DNA of 50,436 nucleotides, from positions 1 through 50,436 of the forward strand of contig CAAGQC010000094.1 of NCBI GenBank assembly GCA_900771995.1, read 5' to 3'. Under the pieces are notes generated by a model that saw only the letters and a program-made list of their open reading frames with translations, ran no database searches and was not told the origin of the DNA. Position numbers and translations under genes: made by a program. Shown here piece by piece: positions 34,458 through 41,543 of this stretch. This DNA is from Lachnospiraceae bacterium. GTDB lineage: Bacteria > Bacillota > Clostridia > Lachnospirales > Lachnospiraceae. How positions within the stretch are numbered: position 1 is the first letter of the stretch; every line of letters begins with the position of its first letter.

Positions 34458-34483
34458 AAAAAACAGGGCCCCGGAAGGCCCCG
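34458..34483 (-). terminator. Hairpin terminator between the PH-domain gene and MATE gene
   Basis: GGGCC pairs with GGCCC in a very GC-rich hairpin, followed by TGTTTTTT on the minus strand. It ends only about 10 bases before the MATE ribosome binding site, so it may act as an attenuator. Confidence 0.7.
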
Positions 34484-34519
34484 TCTCTTATACATACACA
34501 TTAATACTTGCTTCTTCTA

Positions 34520-34900
34520 TTACTGTACGTCGTCAATATCCCCGGCCTCTCCGGAACCGATATCCAGCATGTTCACAGTTCTGCGCTTCAATCTGGCTTC
34601 TTCCGACTCCTTCAAAATAAACTCCTTGATCGCTTTGGAATTGCGGATATGCTCGATCAACAGTTTGGGATGAGTGGTATCACCGGTATAACAGACAATG
34701 GTGCCAAGTCCTACCATTCTCTCCCAGATACTTGCCGTATGCTCCACATCCTGTACCTTGTACATATAGCAGTCATTCTCTACCTTGGTGAACACACCTG
34801 TATCCACAGTGATCATATCCTCTTTGATCATATACCTGGTAAAAGTAAAAGGTAATCCCAAAAATAACCAGCGCTTCTTTTCCACAAATTCTACAGACAT
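34520..34900 (-). CDS. Bacterial PH domain (bPH_2) protein
   Basis: A 126-residue cytosolic protein. Residues about 8-95 match a YdbT-type bacterial pleckstrin-homology domain: RWLFLGLPFTFTRYMIKEDMITVDTG in outline, then CYMYKVQDVEHTASIWERMVGLGTIVCY. No membrane segment is present, unlike many bPH_2 proteins. The tail is acidic (GSGEAGDIDDVQ). Its role is unknown. It is transcribed from a strong promoter about 100 bases upstream. Confidence 0.78.
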   Translation of the reverse strand: MSVEFVEKKRWLFLGLPFTFTRYMIKEDMITVDTGVFTKVENDCYMYKVQDVEHTASIWERMVGLGTIVCYTGDTTHPKLLIEHIRNSKAIKEFILKESEEARLKRRTVNMLDIGSGEAGDIDDVQ

Positions 34901-35005
34901 AATGCCCTCCTTTTATTGCCTGGTCCGGTATTCCACAGCCGCTGTAACGTACAGTAGAACCGTCTTTTACACAACCGGCTTCATCGATATAGTTCTCTTT
35001 GCCTC

Positions 35006-35034
35006 ATTATATGATATCCTATCCGGGAATGCAA
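35006..35034 (-). promoter_or_regulatory. Promoter of the PH-domain gene
   Basis: TTGCAT (35029-35034), a 17-base spacer and TATAAT (35006-35011) on the minus strand, giving a leader of about 100 bases. Confidence 0.75.
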
Positions 35035-35086
35035 AACCTTTCTATCATATCCACACAAATTTTCTATATTTTTCACTTTTTCCTGC

Positions 35087-35115
35087 TTGATTCTCCTACG
35101 GAGAAATGGTATTAT
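35087..35115 (+). promoter_or_regulatory. Nitroreductase promoter with operator-like palindrome
   Basis: TTGATT (35087-35092), a 17-base spacer and TATTAT (35110-35115) on the plus strand. TTCTCC-3-GGAGAA is a perfect palindrome spanning the end of the -35 box and the spacer, where a bound repressor would block polymerase. Confidence 0.65.
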
Positions 35116-35147
35116 GTTACAAATGTAAAAATACAGGAGGATAAACA

Positions 35148-35687
35148 ATGACCGCAAAAGAATGTATCACAGGCCGCAGAAGTATCCGTCAGTATACGGA
35201 TCAGCCGGTATCTCATGAGCTTCTGGCTCAGATCGTAGAGACAGCTTCTTATGCTCCCAGCTGGAAGCATACGCAAATCGTTCGTTATATCGCTGTGGAA
35301 GGCGAAAAGAAAGCGAAACTGGCAGCATGTACTTCCTCCTTCCCAGGTAATGGCAAGATCATGGAGAACGCTCCCATGGTCGTTGCAGTAACCGTGATAA
35401 AGGGCAGAAGCGGTTTCGAGAGAGACGGCTCCTTCACTACCGCCAGAGGCGATGCATGGCAGATGTTCGATGCCGGTGTTGCCAGCGAAGCATTTTGCCT
35501 GGCTGCTTACGAGCAGGGCCTTGGCACCGTGATCATGGGTATTTTCGATCAGCAGGAAGCTGCTGATCTCCTTGAGATTCCTGAAAATCAGGACCTGATC
35601 GCACTGATCCCCATCGGTTATCCCGCAGAAGCACCCGTTGCTCCCAAGCGGAAACCCGTAACGGATCTATTATCTTATCAACAGTAA
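35148..35687 (+). CDS. Nitroreductase family protein
   Basis: A 179-residue FMN-dependent oxidoreductase. It has the N-terminal FMN motif RRSIRQYTDQPVS, ETASYAPSWKHTQIVRY, and AYEQGLGTVIMGIFD near 120-135. Members reduce nitro compounds, quinones or flavins with NAD(P)H; the true substrate is unknown. AGGAGG precedes the ATG. It is monocistronic, with its own promoter and terminator, and stands upstream of pyrB in the same direction. Confidence 0.9.
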   Translation: MTAKECITGRRSIRQYTDQPVSHELLAQIVETASYAPSWKHTQIVRYIAVEGEKKAKLAACTSSFPGNGKIMENAPMVVAVTVIKGRSGFERDGSFTTARGDAWQMFDAGVASEAFCLAAYEQGLGTVIMGIFDQQEAADLLEIPENQDLIALIPIGYPAEAPVAPKRKPVTDLLSYQQ

Positions 35688-35693
35688 TTTTAA

Positions 35694-35725
35694 AGTCGAA
35701 GAGTTTTTCCTCTTCGACTTTTTTC
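35694..35725 (+). terminator. Terminator of the nitroreductase gene
   Basis: AAGTCGAAGAG pairs with CTCTTCGACTT around a short T-rich loop, followed by TTTTT on the plus strand, just after the stop codon. Confidence 0.92.
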
Positions 35726-35729
35726 TGGT

Positions 35730-35839
35730 CAGGGTGCGGCTTTCCCGCACCTGCATTGCCGTAAGGAGCGCTGTGATGCGGCAGTGTCGTTCCTATTCCT
35801 AATATCCATAACACGGCGCAGAAATGAGGATACCATAAA
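35730..35839 (+). other. pyrB leader region with stem-loop
   Basis: The 110 bases between the nitroreductase terminator and pyrB hold a 7-base stem (GGTGCGG with CCGCACC) near 35735-35753 and a weaker TGCCG/CGGCA pair after it. There is no T run, so it is not an intrinsic terminator, and I see no PyrR-type anti-anti-terminator. No convincing promoter was found here. GAGGA precedes the pyrB ATG. Confidence 0.4.
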
Positions 35840-36751
35840 ATGAGACACTTGATGAACCCACTTGACTTCTCTGTCGAGGAACTGGACAAGCTGTTCGCTC
35901 TGGCAGACGACATTGAGAAGGATCCCGCCAAATACGCCCACAAATGCGACGGCAAGATCCTGGCCACCTGCTTCTACGAGCCCAGCACCCGCACACGTTT
36001 AAGCTTTGAATCCGCCATGACCCGTCTGGGCGGCAGAGTCATCGGCTTCTCCGATGCTGCTTCCTCTTCCGCATCCAAGGGAGAAAGTGTATCCGATACC
36101 ATCCGCATCATCTCCTGCTATGCGGACATCTGCGCTATGCGTCATCCCAAGGAGGGCGCTCCCATGGTAGCTGCAGAGAAATCCCTGATCCCCGTGATCA
36201 ATGCCGGTGACGGCGGCCATCAGCACCCCACCCAGACCCTGACCGACCTGCAGACCATCCGCAGCCTCCACGGCGATCTGAACAATTTCACCATCGGTCT
36301 GTGCGGTGACCTGAAATTCGGCCGTACCGTACACTCCCTGATCAATGCGCTGGTGCGTTATGAAGGAATCAAATTCATCTTCATCTCTCCCGAAGAGTTA
36401 AAGATCCCCGATTATGTCACCGATATGCTCCGGGAAAAAGGCATTCCTTTTCAGGAAGTCATCCGTCTGGAAGATGTTATGCCGGAACTTGATCTTTTGT
36501 ACATGACCCGTGTGCAGAAGGAGCGTTTCTTCAACGAGGAGGATTACGTCCGTCTGAAAGATTTCTATGTACTGACCAAGGAAAAAATGGAACTGGCCAA
36601 GCCCGACATGCTGGTACTGCATCCCCTTCCCAGAGTCAATGAGATCTCCGTGGAGATCGACGACGATCCCAGAGCCGCTTACTTCAAGCAGGCACAGTTC
36701 GGCGTCTATGTCCGTATGGCCCTGATCCTGACTTTGCTGGGTCTGGCATAA
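35840..36751 (+). CDS. pyrB: Aspartate carbamoyltransferase catalytic subunit
   Basis: It makes carbamoyl-aspartate from carbamoyl phosphate and aspartate in pyrimidine synthesis. It has 303 residues. The carbamoyl-phosphate site is FYEPSTRTRLSFE (about 46-58). The loop has SSASKGES with its catalytic Lys, GDGGHQHPTQTLTDL follows in the middle, and LHPLPRVNEI lies near 263-272. All are intact. It is followed by the regulatory chain, so the holoenzyme should be the E. coli-type allosteric dodecamer. Confidence 0.97.
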   Translation: MRHLMNPLDFSVEELDKLFALADDIEKDPAKYAHKCDGKILATCFYEPSTRTRLSFESAMTRLGGRVIGFSDAASSSASKGESVSDTIRIISCYADICAMRHPKEGAPMVAAEKSLIPVINAGDGGHQHPTQTLTDLQTIRSLHGDLNNFTIGLCGDLKFGRTVHSLINALVRYEGIKFIFISPEELKIPDYVTDMLREKGIPFQEVIRLEDVMPELDLLYMTRVQKERFFNEEDYVRLKDFYVLTKEKMELAKPDMLVLHPLPRVNEISVEIDDDPRAAYFKQAQFGVYVRMALILTLLGLA

Positions 36752-36864
36752 TTTTGCCTGCCGGATCGGACTCCGACGGCAAATAATTCTTTCAAACGCA
36801 AATTTATATCTGTGTAGGGGAACCATCCCCGATTGCAGGTTATGAGAAAGGCATGGTTATTCAT

Positions 36865-37293
36865 ATGTTAAATGTAGGAAAAATTGAAGAGGGTTTCGTC
36901 CTCGATCATATCAAAGCCGGAAAAAGTCTGGCGATCTATGAACATCTTCAGCTGGATAAACTGGACTGCACCGTTGCTATCATCAAAAATGCCCGCAGCG
37001 GAAAAATGGGAAAAAAAGACATTCTGAAAGTAGAATGTGACATCGATATGCTGGATCTGGATGTCCTGGCCTTCATCGACCACAACATCACCGTCAACGT
37101 CATCAAAAACGGTGAGATCGTGGAGAAAAAGGAACTGGTACTTCCCAAACAGATCAAAAACGTCATCAAATGCCGCAACCCCAGATGCATCACTTCCATT
37201 GAGCAGGGACTGCCCCACGTATTCGTCCTCTCCGATGAGAAAAAAGAGATCTATCGCTGCAAATACTGCGAAGAGAAATACAGCGAAAGCTGA
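36865..37293 (+). CDS. pyrI: Aspartate carbamoyltransferase regulatory subunit
   Basis: It binds nucleotides (CTP, ATP in the family) and controls PyrB. It has 142 residues from MLNVGKIEEG. The allosteric domain covers about 1-95. The zinc domain has four Cys in KCRNPRC and RCKYCEEKY, which contact the catalytic chain. Two starts are possible: the ATG at 36853 has AGAAAGG only one base away, while that at 36865 has it 13 bases away; family length favours the latter. It lies about 110 bases after pyrB. Confidence 0.95.
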   Translation: MLNVGKIEEGFVLDHIKAGKSLAIYEHLQLDKLDCTVAIIKNARSGKMGKKDILKVECDIDMLDLDVLAFIDHNITVNVIKNGEIVEKKELVLPKQIKNVIKCRNPRCITSIEQGLPHVFVLSDEKKEIYRCKYCEEKYSES

Positions 37294-37302
37294 ATTTTCA
37301 AA

Positions 37303-37331
37303 GTTTGAGGTTCCAATCCGGGACCTCAAAC
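37303..37331 (+). terminator. Hairpin after pyrI
   Basis: GTTTGAGGTTCC pairs with GGGACCTCAAAC (one G-T pair) just after the pyrI stop codon. The T run behind it is weak. Confidence 0.6.
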
Positions 37332-37434
37332 ATTCTGTATTATCCCTTGTCCGCTGACTTTTTGACAAGCTCGATAGACGACATCAGCCTACGCTGACAA
37401 TAGAATTTTTATAAGAAAACAAAGAAAAGCAAAA

Positions 37435-37469
37435 ACTCACCTGCATGTTACCACGCAGGTGAGTCCTTT
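37435..37469. terminator. Bidirectional terminator at the end of the uronate operon
   Basis: A 10-base perfect stem (ACTCACCTGC with GCAGGTGAGT). CCTTTTTAT follows on the plus strand and TTTTTGCTTTT on the minus strand. It serves kdgK (minus) and backs up the pyrBI end (plus). Confidence 0.85.
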
Positions 37470-37499
37470 TTATCTTTACACTATTCTGTTTCCAGAAGA

Positions 37500-38531
37500 T
37501 TATCTCTGTACACGTCCGGAAGCGTCGCCGCCAGCCAGGGTCTCAACTTCTTTTCTGGATACCAGGTTGAAGTCGCCAGGGATAGTGTGCTTCAGTGCGG
37601 ATGCAGCTACGCCATACTCAAGAGCATCCTTGAAGTTCTTGCCGTCCAGCATACCGCAGATAACGCCGCCTGCGAAGGAGTCGCCGCCGCCTACACGGTC
37701 AACGATGGGATGGATGCTGTATTCTTTGGAGTGATAGAACTCCTTGGTATCTCTGGAATAGATGCAAGCAGACCAGCCGTTATCGGATGCGGAATGGCTT
37801 ACACGCAGAGAGGATACGCAGTACTCGAAGTTGAACTTGTCAACCATCTGCTCGAAGATGGACTTGTAACCAGCCAGCTCCAGTTCACCACTGGTAACAT
37901 CGGTATCGCCGGGCTTGAAGCCAAGTACCAGCTCAGCATCTTCTTCGTTACCGATACATACATCAACGTACTTCATCAGGTTGGTCATAACCTTCTGAGC
38001 CTTCTCGGAGCTCCACAGCTTCTTACGGAAGTTCAGGTCTACGGATACCTTTACGCCATGCTTCTTAGCAGCGATCAGAGCCTTCTCGGTCAGCTCTGCA
38101 GCAGCGTCAGATACAGCGGGGGTGATACCGGTGAAGTGGAACCAGTCAGCACCTTCGAAGATTTCATCGAAGTTGAAGTCTGCCTCGGTTGCGGTAGAGA
38201 TAGAAGAATGTGCTCTATCGTATACAACCTTGGAAGGTCTCATGGAAGAACCGCTCTCCAGATAGTAGATACCCAGTCTCTCACCGCATCTTGCGATGTG
38301 CTTGGTCTCTACGTTGTACTTTCTCAGAGCTGCTACTGCGCACTCACCGATCTCGTTGTCGGGAACTGCGGTAACGAACTCAGCGTCATGACCGTAGTTA
38401 GCCAGAGATACAGCTACGTTAGCTTCACCGCCGCCGTAGTTGATATCGAACTCGTCTGCCTGGATAAATTTCTCGTTGTTGGGGGTGGACAGTCTCAGCA
38501 TGATCTCACCCATGGTAATTACTTTTGCCAT
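37500..38531 (-). CDS. kdgK: 2-keto-3-deoxygluconate kinase, PfkB family
   Basis: It phosphorylates KDG to KDPG with ATP. It has 343 residues from the ATG at 38531 (AGAAAGGA upstream). It is a ribokinase-fold sugar kinase with ITMGEIMLRLSTPN at the N terminus, NYGGGEANVAVSLANYG, and the C-terminal anion-hole motif VDRVGGGDSFAGGV in which the catalytic Asp follows GGG. Substrate is assigned from the neighbours (aldolase, KduD, KduI). It is the last gene of the operon; a 32-base inverted-repeat element stands in the gap before it. Confidence 0.9.
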   Translation of the reverse strand: MAKVITMGEIMLRLSTPNNEKFIQADEFDINYGGGEANVAVSLANYGHDAEFVTAVPDNEIGECAVAALRKYNVETKHIARCGERLGIYYLESGSSMRPSKVVYDRAHSSISTATEADFNFDEIFEGADWFHFTGITPAVSDAAAELTEKALIAAKKHGVKVSVDLNFRKKLWSSEKAQKVMTNLMKYVDVCIGNEEDAELVLGFKPGDTDVTSGELELAGYKSIFEQMVDKFNFEYCVSSLRVSHSASDNGWSACIYSRDTKEFYHSKEYSIHPIVDRVGGGDSFAGGVICGMLDGKNFKDALEYGVAASALKHTIPGDFNLVSRKEVETLAGGDASGRVQR

Positions 38532-38606
38532 TTTGGTATATTCCTTTCTCACATTTAATTAACTTTGTTATAGCATCCTCACAGCCTTGATCCTATCCAA
38601 AAAACA

Positions 38607-38747
38607 GGATACGCCGACTGCATGTTTCAGTCACGGACTCTTACCAGCCGTCGGTACTCAGATGCTGTATTTTAGCATCTTATGTACCGCTACGGTCGGT
38701 ACAAAGCGAGCGCGGGTCCGTGACTGAAATATGCAGTCGACGGATCC
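38607..38747. repeat. Large palindromic element between the aldolase gene and kdgK
   Basis: Two 32-base arms (38607-38638 and 38716-38747) are inverted copies with 29 of 32 positions matching. The core is CGACTGCAT..TTTCAGTCACGGAC. The 77-base centre holds a nested hairpin, GGTAC..GATGCT-loop-AGCATC..GTACC. It has no open frame and no T run typical of a simple terminator at its end. It may be a small mobile palindrome or an mRNA processing/stability element. Confidence 0.75.
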
Positions 38748-38775
38748 GTCCGGGCTTCGGGATCTTATTTTTATC

Positions 38776-39741
38776 TTACTTCTGTACCAGATGAATAGCG
38801 AAGCCGCCGATCTCCTCTTTCAGGTAGATAGCCTTCAGGTTGCCCTTGGCATCTCTCTTAGCGGACTCTTCGTTGAACTCAACACCCAGAACAGTGCTCA
38901 GGTAGTTGACAGCTCTCTCGATGTAGTTGGTCTTAACAGCGATGTGGCCGTTCTTGCCCAGGTAAGGAGTCTTCATAACTTCCAGAGCAGAACCTGCGAA
39001 TACGGAGCTGTTGCCAACCTTAGCGGGCATACCGAAGATGAATGCGAAACGGTTAGCAGCCTTAACAGCCTCTTCCTCGTTCTCTGCATTCACACCAACG
39101 TGAGCCAGTTCGAAGCCCAGCATGGTCTGTACTGCTTCTCTGGTCAGCTGCTCGATCTTGTCCCACTCACCAGCGTTGATCAGGTCGCCGGGAACCATCC
39201 AGGAACCACCACAGGCGATGATCTTGGGGAAGTCAAGGTAAGAAGTAAGGTTCTTAGCGTTTACACCGCCGGTAGGCATGAACTTCATGTTTACATAAGG
39301 AGCTGCCATAGCCTTGATCTTAGCCAGACCGCCGGACTGCTCAGCGGGGAAGAACTTAACAACTTCCAGACCAAGCTCGATAGCCTGCTCGATGTCGCTG
39401 GGGCTTGAAGTACCGGGAGTGATGGGGATGTTCTTCTCTACACAATACTTAACGGTTCTGGGATTTAAGCCGGGGCTTACGATGAACTTAGCGCCTGCTG
39501 CTACTGCTGCATCAACCTGCTCTGCGTTCAGAACAGTACCTGCACCAACACACATGTTGGGGAAGTTGTCGGTCATGATCTTGATAGCTTCTGCTGCTGC
39601 GCTGGTACGGAAAGTAACCTCTGCACAGGGAAGTCCGCCTGCGCAAAGTGCCTTTGCCAGAGGAAGTGCATCTGCTGCGTTGTCAATTTTTACAACCGGT
39701 ACAATACCGATCTTGCTGATTTGCTCTAATACTGCGTTCAT
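38776..39741 (-). CDS. eda: KDPG/KHG aldolase with extra C-terminal domain
   Basis: It cleaves KDPG to pyruvate and glyceraldehyde 3-phosphate. It has 321 residues from the ATG at 39741 (AGAAAGGTG upstream). Residues about 1-205 are a full class I aldolase: GIVPVVKIDNA, the Glu in CAEVTFRT, AGTVLNAEQV and the Schiff-base Lys in EVVKFFPAEQSGG. Residues about 207-321 are an added domain (ELAHVGVNAEN, FAFIFGMPAKVG, YIERAVNYLSTVLGVEF, GGFAIHLVQ) that looks like a VOC/glyoxalase-type fold. Normal Eda has about 210 residues. The role of the addition is unknown. Confidence 0.92.
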   Translation of the reverse strand: MNAVLEQISKIGIVPVVKIDNAADALPLAKALCAGGLPCAEVTFRTSAAAEAIKIMTDNFPNMCVGAGTVLNAEQVDAAVAAGAKFIVSPGLNPRTVKYCVEKNIPITPGTSSPSDIEQAIELGLEVVKFFPAEQSGGLAKIKAMAAPYVNMKFMPTGGVNAKNLTSYLDFPKIIACGGSWMVPGDLINAGEWDKIEQLTREAVQTMLGFELAHVGVNAENEEEAVKAANRFAFIFGMPAKVGNSSVFAGSALEVMKTPYLGKNGHIAVKTNYIERAVNYLSTVLGVEFNEESAKRDAKGNLKAIYLKEEIGGFAIHLVQK

Positions 39742-39825
39742 AAATAACACCTTTCTGTCTTATAGACTAATAGTTATGTGAAAAATCTTCGCAGGAGATC
39801 CTGTCGAAAATGTTTCTGCAATTAA

Positions 39826-40464
39826 TTAAGCCAGTACTTCCTTCACTGCCTCAGCGATCTTGTCGCACTTGCAGTTTGCGAAGAAATACTCTTTAAACTT
39901 GGCACCGGATAAAGCACCCTTTACCAGTTCACGATCCAGATTCTTCAGGATGGTAACCATATCGGTATGGGTTACTTCTTTTACCTGATCCAGGATCTTC
40001 TTGTTGCGCTGCTCGGGAACAACTCTCTCAGGGGGATATCCACCTCCACCGGGAGCACAGAACAGCTTTTCAAAGGTATACTGCAAATTCAGTTCACCGC
40101 CCCAGCCAAAGTTCTCAGCAAAAGGAAGTGCTACACAGTTACCGTCGTTTACCTGAGAGAACAGGTAAGCATCCAGGGGGGACTCAATGTGTCCGCACAG
40201 AACCTTGGGGAAAGAATTGCATGCAAGCATGGCGCCTTCGCCGGTTCCGCATCCGGTGATAACGAAATCCGCTGCACCGGAGTTCAAAAGAACTGCTGCC
40301 AGAATACCGTTCTGTACATAGGTCAGGGAATTGGGATCCTCTGCGCCGCACATACCATAGTTGAATACTTCATGACCCATGGGCTCTACTACCTTTTTCA
40401 GGGTAGCACAGATCATTTCGTTCTTGGCAGCCTGACTGTTTTCATTGATCAAAGCTATCTTCAT
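39826..40464 (-). CDS. RpiB/LacA/LacB-family sugar isomerase, DhuI-like
   Basis: A 212-residue isomerase from the ATG at 40464, where AAAAGGAG lies 6 bases upstream. It starts KIALINENSQAAKN and has the family segment GAADFVITGCGTGEGAMLACN with the catalytic Cys, then GHIESPLDAYLFSQVNDGN. In streptococcal glycosaminoglycan operons, RpiB-family DhuI isomerises 4-deoxy-5-ketouronate beside the DhuD dehydrogenase, kdgK and eda; the same set is here. It therefore probably shares its reaction with KduI in this operon. An unrelated sugar-phosphate isomerisation cannot be excluded. Confidence 0.8.
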   Translation of the reverse strand: MKIALINENSQAAKNEMICATLKKVVEPMGHEVFNYGMCGAEDPNSLTYVQNGILAAVLLNSGAADFVITGCGTGEGAMLACNSFPKVLCGHIESPLDAYLFSQVNDGNCVALPFAENFGWGGELNLQYTFEKLFCAPGGGGYPPERVVPEQRNKKILDQVKEVTHTDMVTILKNLDRELVKGALSGAKFKEYFFANCKCDKIAEAVKEVLA

Positions 40465-40555
40465 GAGATACTCCTTTTCCAAACGCCACAACAGTCAGCC
40501 GCCGAAATTCTTCTGCGACTGACCGGTTGTGAGTAATTTATTTTCCTTAGAATCC

Positions 40556-40677
40556 TTCACTCGCGAATTCGCACTTCGTGCTTTTCATCCGCCTGCGCAA
40601 GCTTGTCGGATATTCGCTCGTGAACCGCGCAGGAAAAGCAAATGTCTGCTACGCAGCCGCTTGCTTTTCCCCTGCGC
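40556..40677. repeat. Twin hairpin element between kduD and the isomerase gene
   Basis: Two adjacent long palindromes. Arms at 40556-40568 and 40612-40624 (TTCAC..GCGAAT type, 11 of 13 matching) enclose the small hairpin GCAC-TTC-GTGC. Arms at 40627-40641 and 40661-40677 (GCGCAGG..AAAAGCAA) pair with a 2-base bulge. No open frame is present. It fills most of the 190-base gap after kduD. Confidence 0.65.
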
Positions 40678-40682
40678 TGGTT

Positions 40683-41486
40683 CTACTGGGGCTGCTTGCC
40701 GATGTAAGCAAGGATACCGCCATCTACATACAGGATGTGTCCGTTCACTGCATTGGATGCCTCAGAAGCAAGGAATACAGCGGGGCCGGTCAGCTCTTCG
40801 GGCTTTAACCATCTGTTAGCAGGGGTCTTAGCGCAGATGAACTGGTCGAAAGGATGTCTGCTGCCATCGGGCTGAATCTCACGAAGAGGAGCAGTCTGAG
40901 GAGTCTCGATGTAACCGGGTCCAAGGCCGTTACACTGAATGTTGTACTGGCCGTACTCGGAACAGATGTTTCTGGTCAGCATCTTTAAGCCGCCCTTAGC
41001 TGCTGCGTATGCAGATACGGTCTCACGACCCAGCTCGGACATCATGGAGCAGATGTTGATGATCTTACCATGATTCTTCTTGATCATGCCGGGGATAACT
41101 GCCTTAGATACGATGAAGGGTGCGTTCAGGTCTACGTCGATTACCTGACGGAACTGCTCTGCGGTCATCTCGGTCATGGGGATTCTCTTAATGATACCTG
41201 CGTTGTTAACCAGGATATCGATGGTGCCTACTTCCTTCTCGATCTGAGCTACCATAGCGTTAACTGCTTCTTCGTTGGTAACGTCACATACATAGCCGTG
41301 AGCCTTGATGCCTTTCTCAGCGTATGCAGCGATTCCCTTGTCTACCAGCTCCTGCTTGATATCGTTGAAGCAGATGGTAGCACCGCACTCAGCGTATGCG
41401 GAAGCGATAGCGAAACCAATACCGTAAGATGCGCCGGTAACCAGTGCAACCTTACCTTCCAGTGAGAAATTAGTGAATTCAGACAT
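40683..41486 (-). CDS. kduD: SDR dehydrogenase of uronate catabolism (KduD/DhuD, gluconate 5-dehydrogenase-like)
   Basis: It reduces 3-deoxy-2,5-hexodiulosonate to KDG with NAD(P)H. It has 267 residues of classical SDR fold: TGASYGIG (18-25), NNAGIIKRIP, the catalytic Ser in NICSMMSELGR, YAAAKGG (Tyr and Lys) and GPGYIETPQTAP. It resembles proteins annotated gluconate 5-dehydrogenase (Gno) and streptococcal DhuD; the operon context favours the uronate role. It follows kduI by 57 bases and precedes the DhuI-like gene. Confidence 0.9.
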   Translation of the reverse strand: MSEFTNFSLEGKVALVTGASYGIGFAIASAYAECGATICFNDIKQELVDKGIAAYAEKGIKAHGYVCDVTNEEAVNAMVAQIEKEVGTIDILVNNAGIIKRIPMTEMTAEQFRQVIDVDLNAPFIVSKAVIPGMIKKNHGKIINICSMMSELGRETVSAYAAAKGGLKMLTRNICSEYGQYNIQCNGLGPGYIETPQTAPLREIQPDGSRHPFDQFICAKTPANRWLKPEELTGPAVFLASEASNAVNGHILYVDGGILAYIGKQPQ

Positions 41487-41543
41487 TGTTTTTTCTCCTT
41501 TTCTTTATAAAACTGTTATTTTAGTTACATGTTCCAAAGGATC

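Noticed and set aside
38607..38747. The large palindrome as a plain intrinsic terminator
   Set aside because: The arms are far longer than needed, the loop is 77 bases, and no T run follows the arm on the transcribed strand directly.
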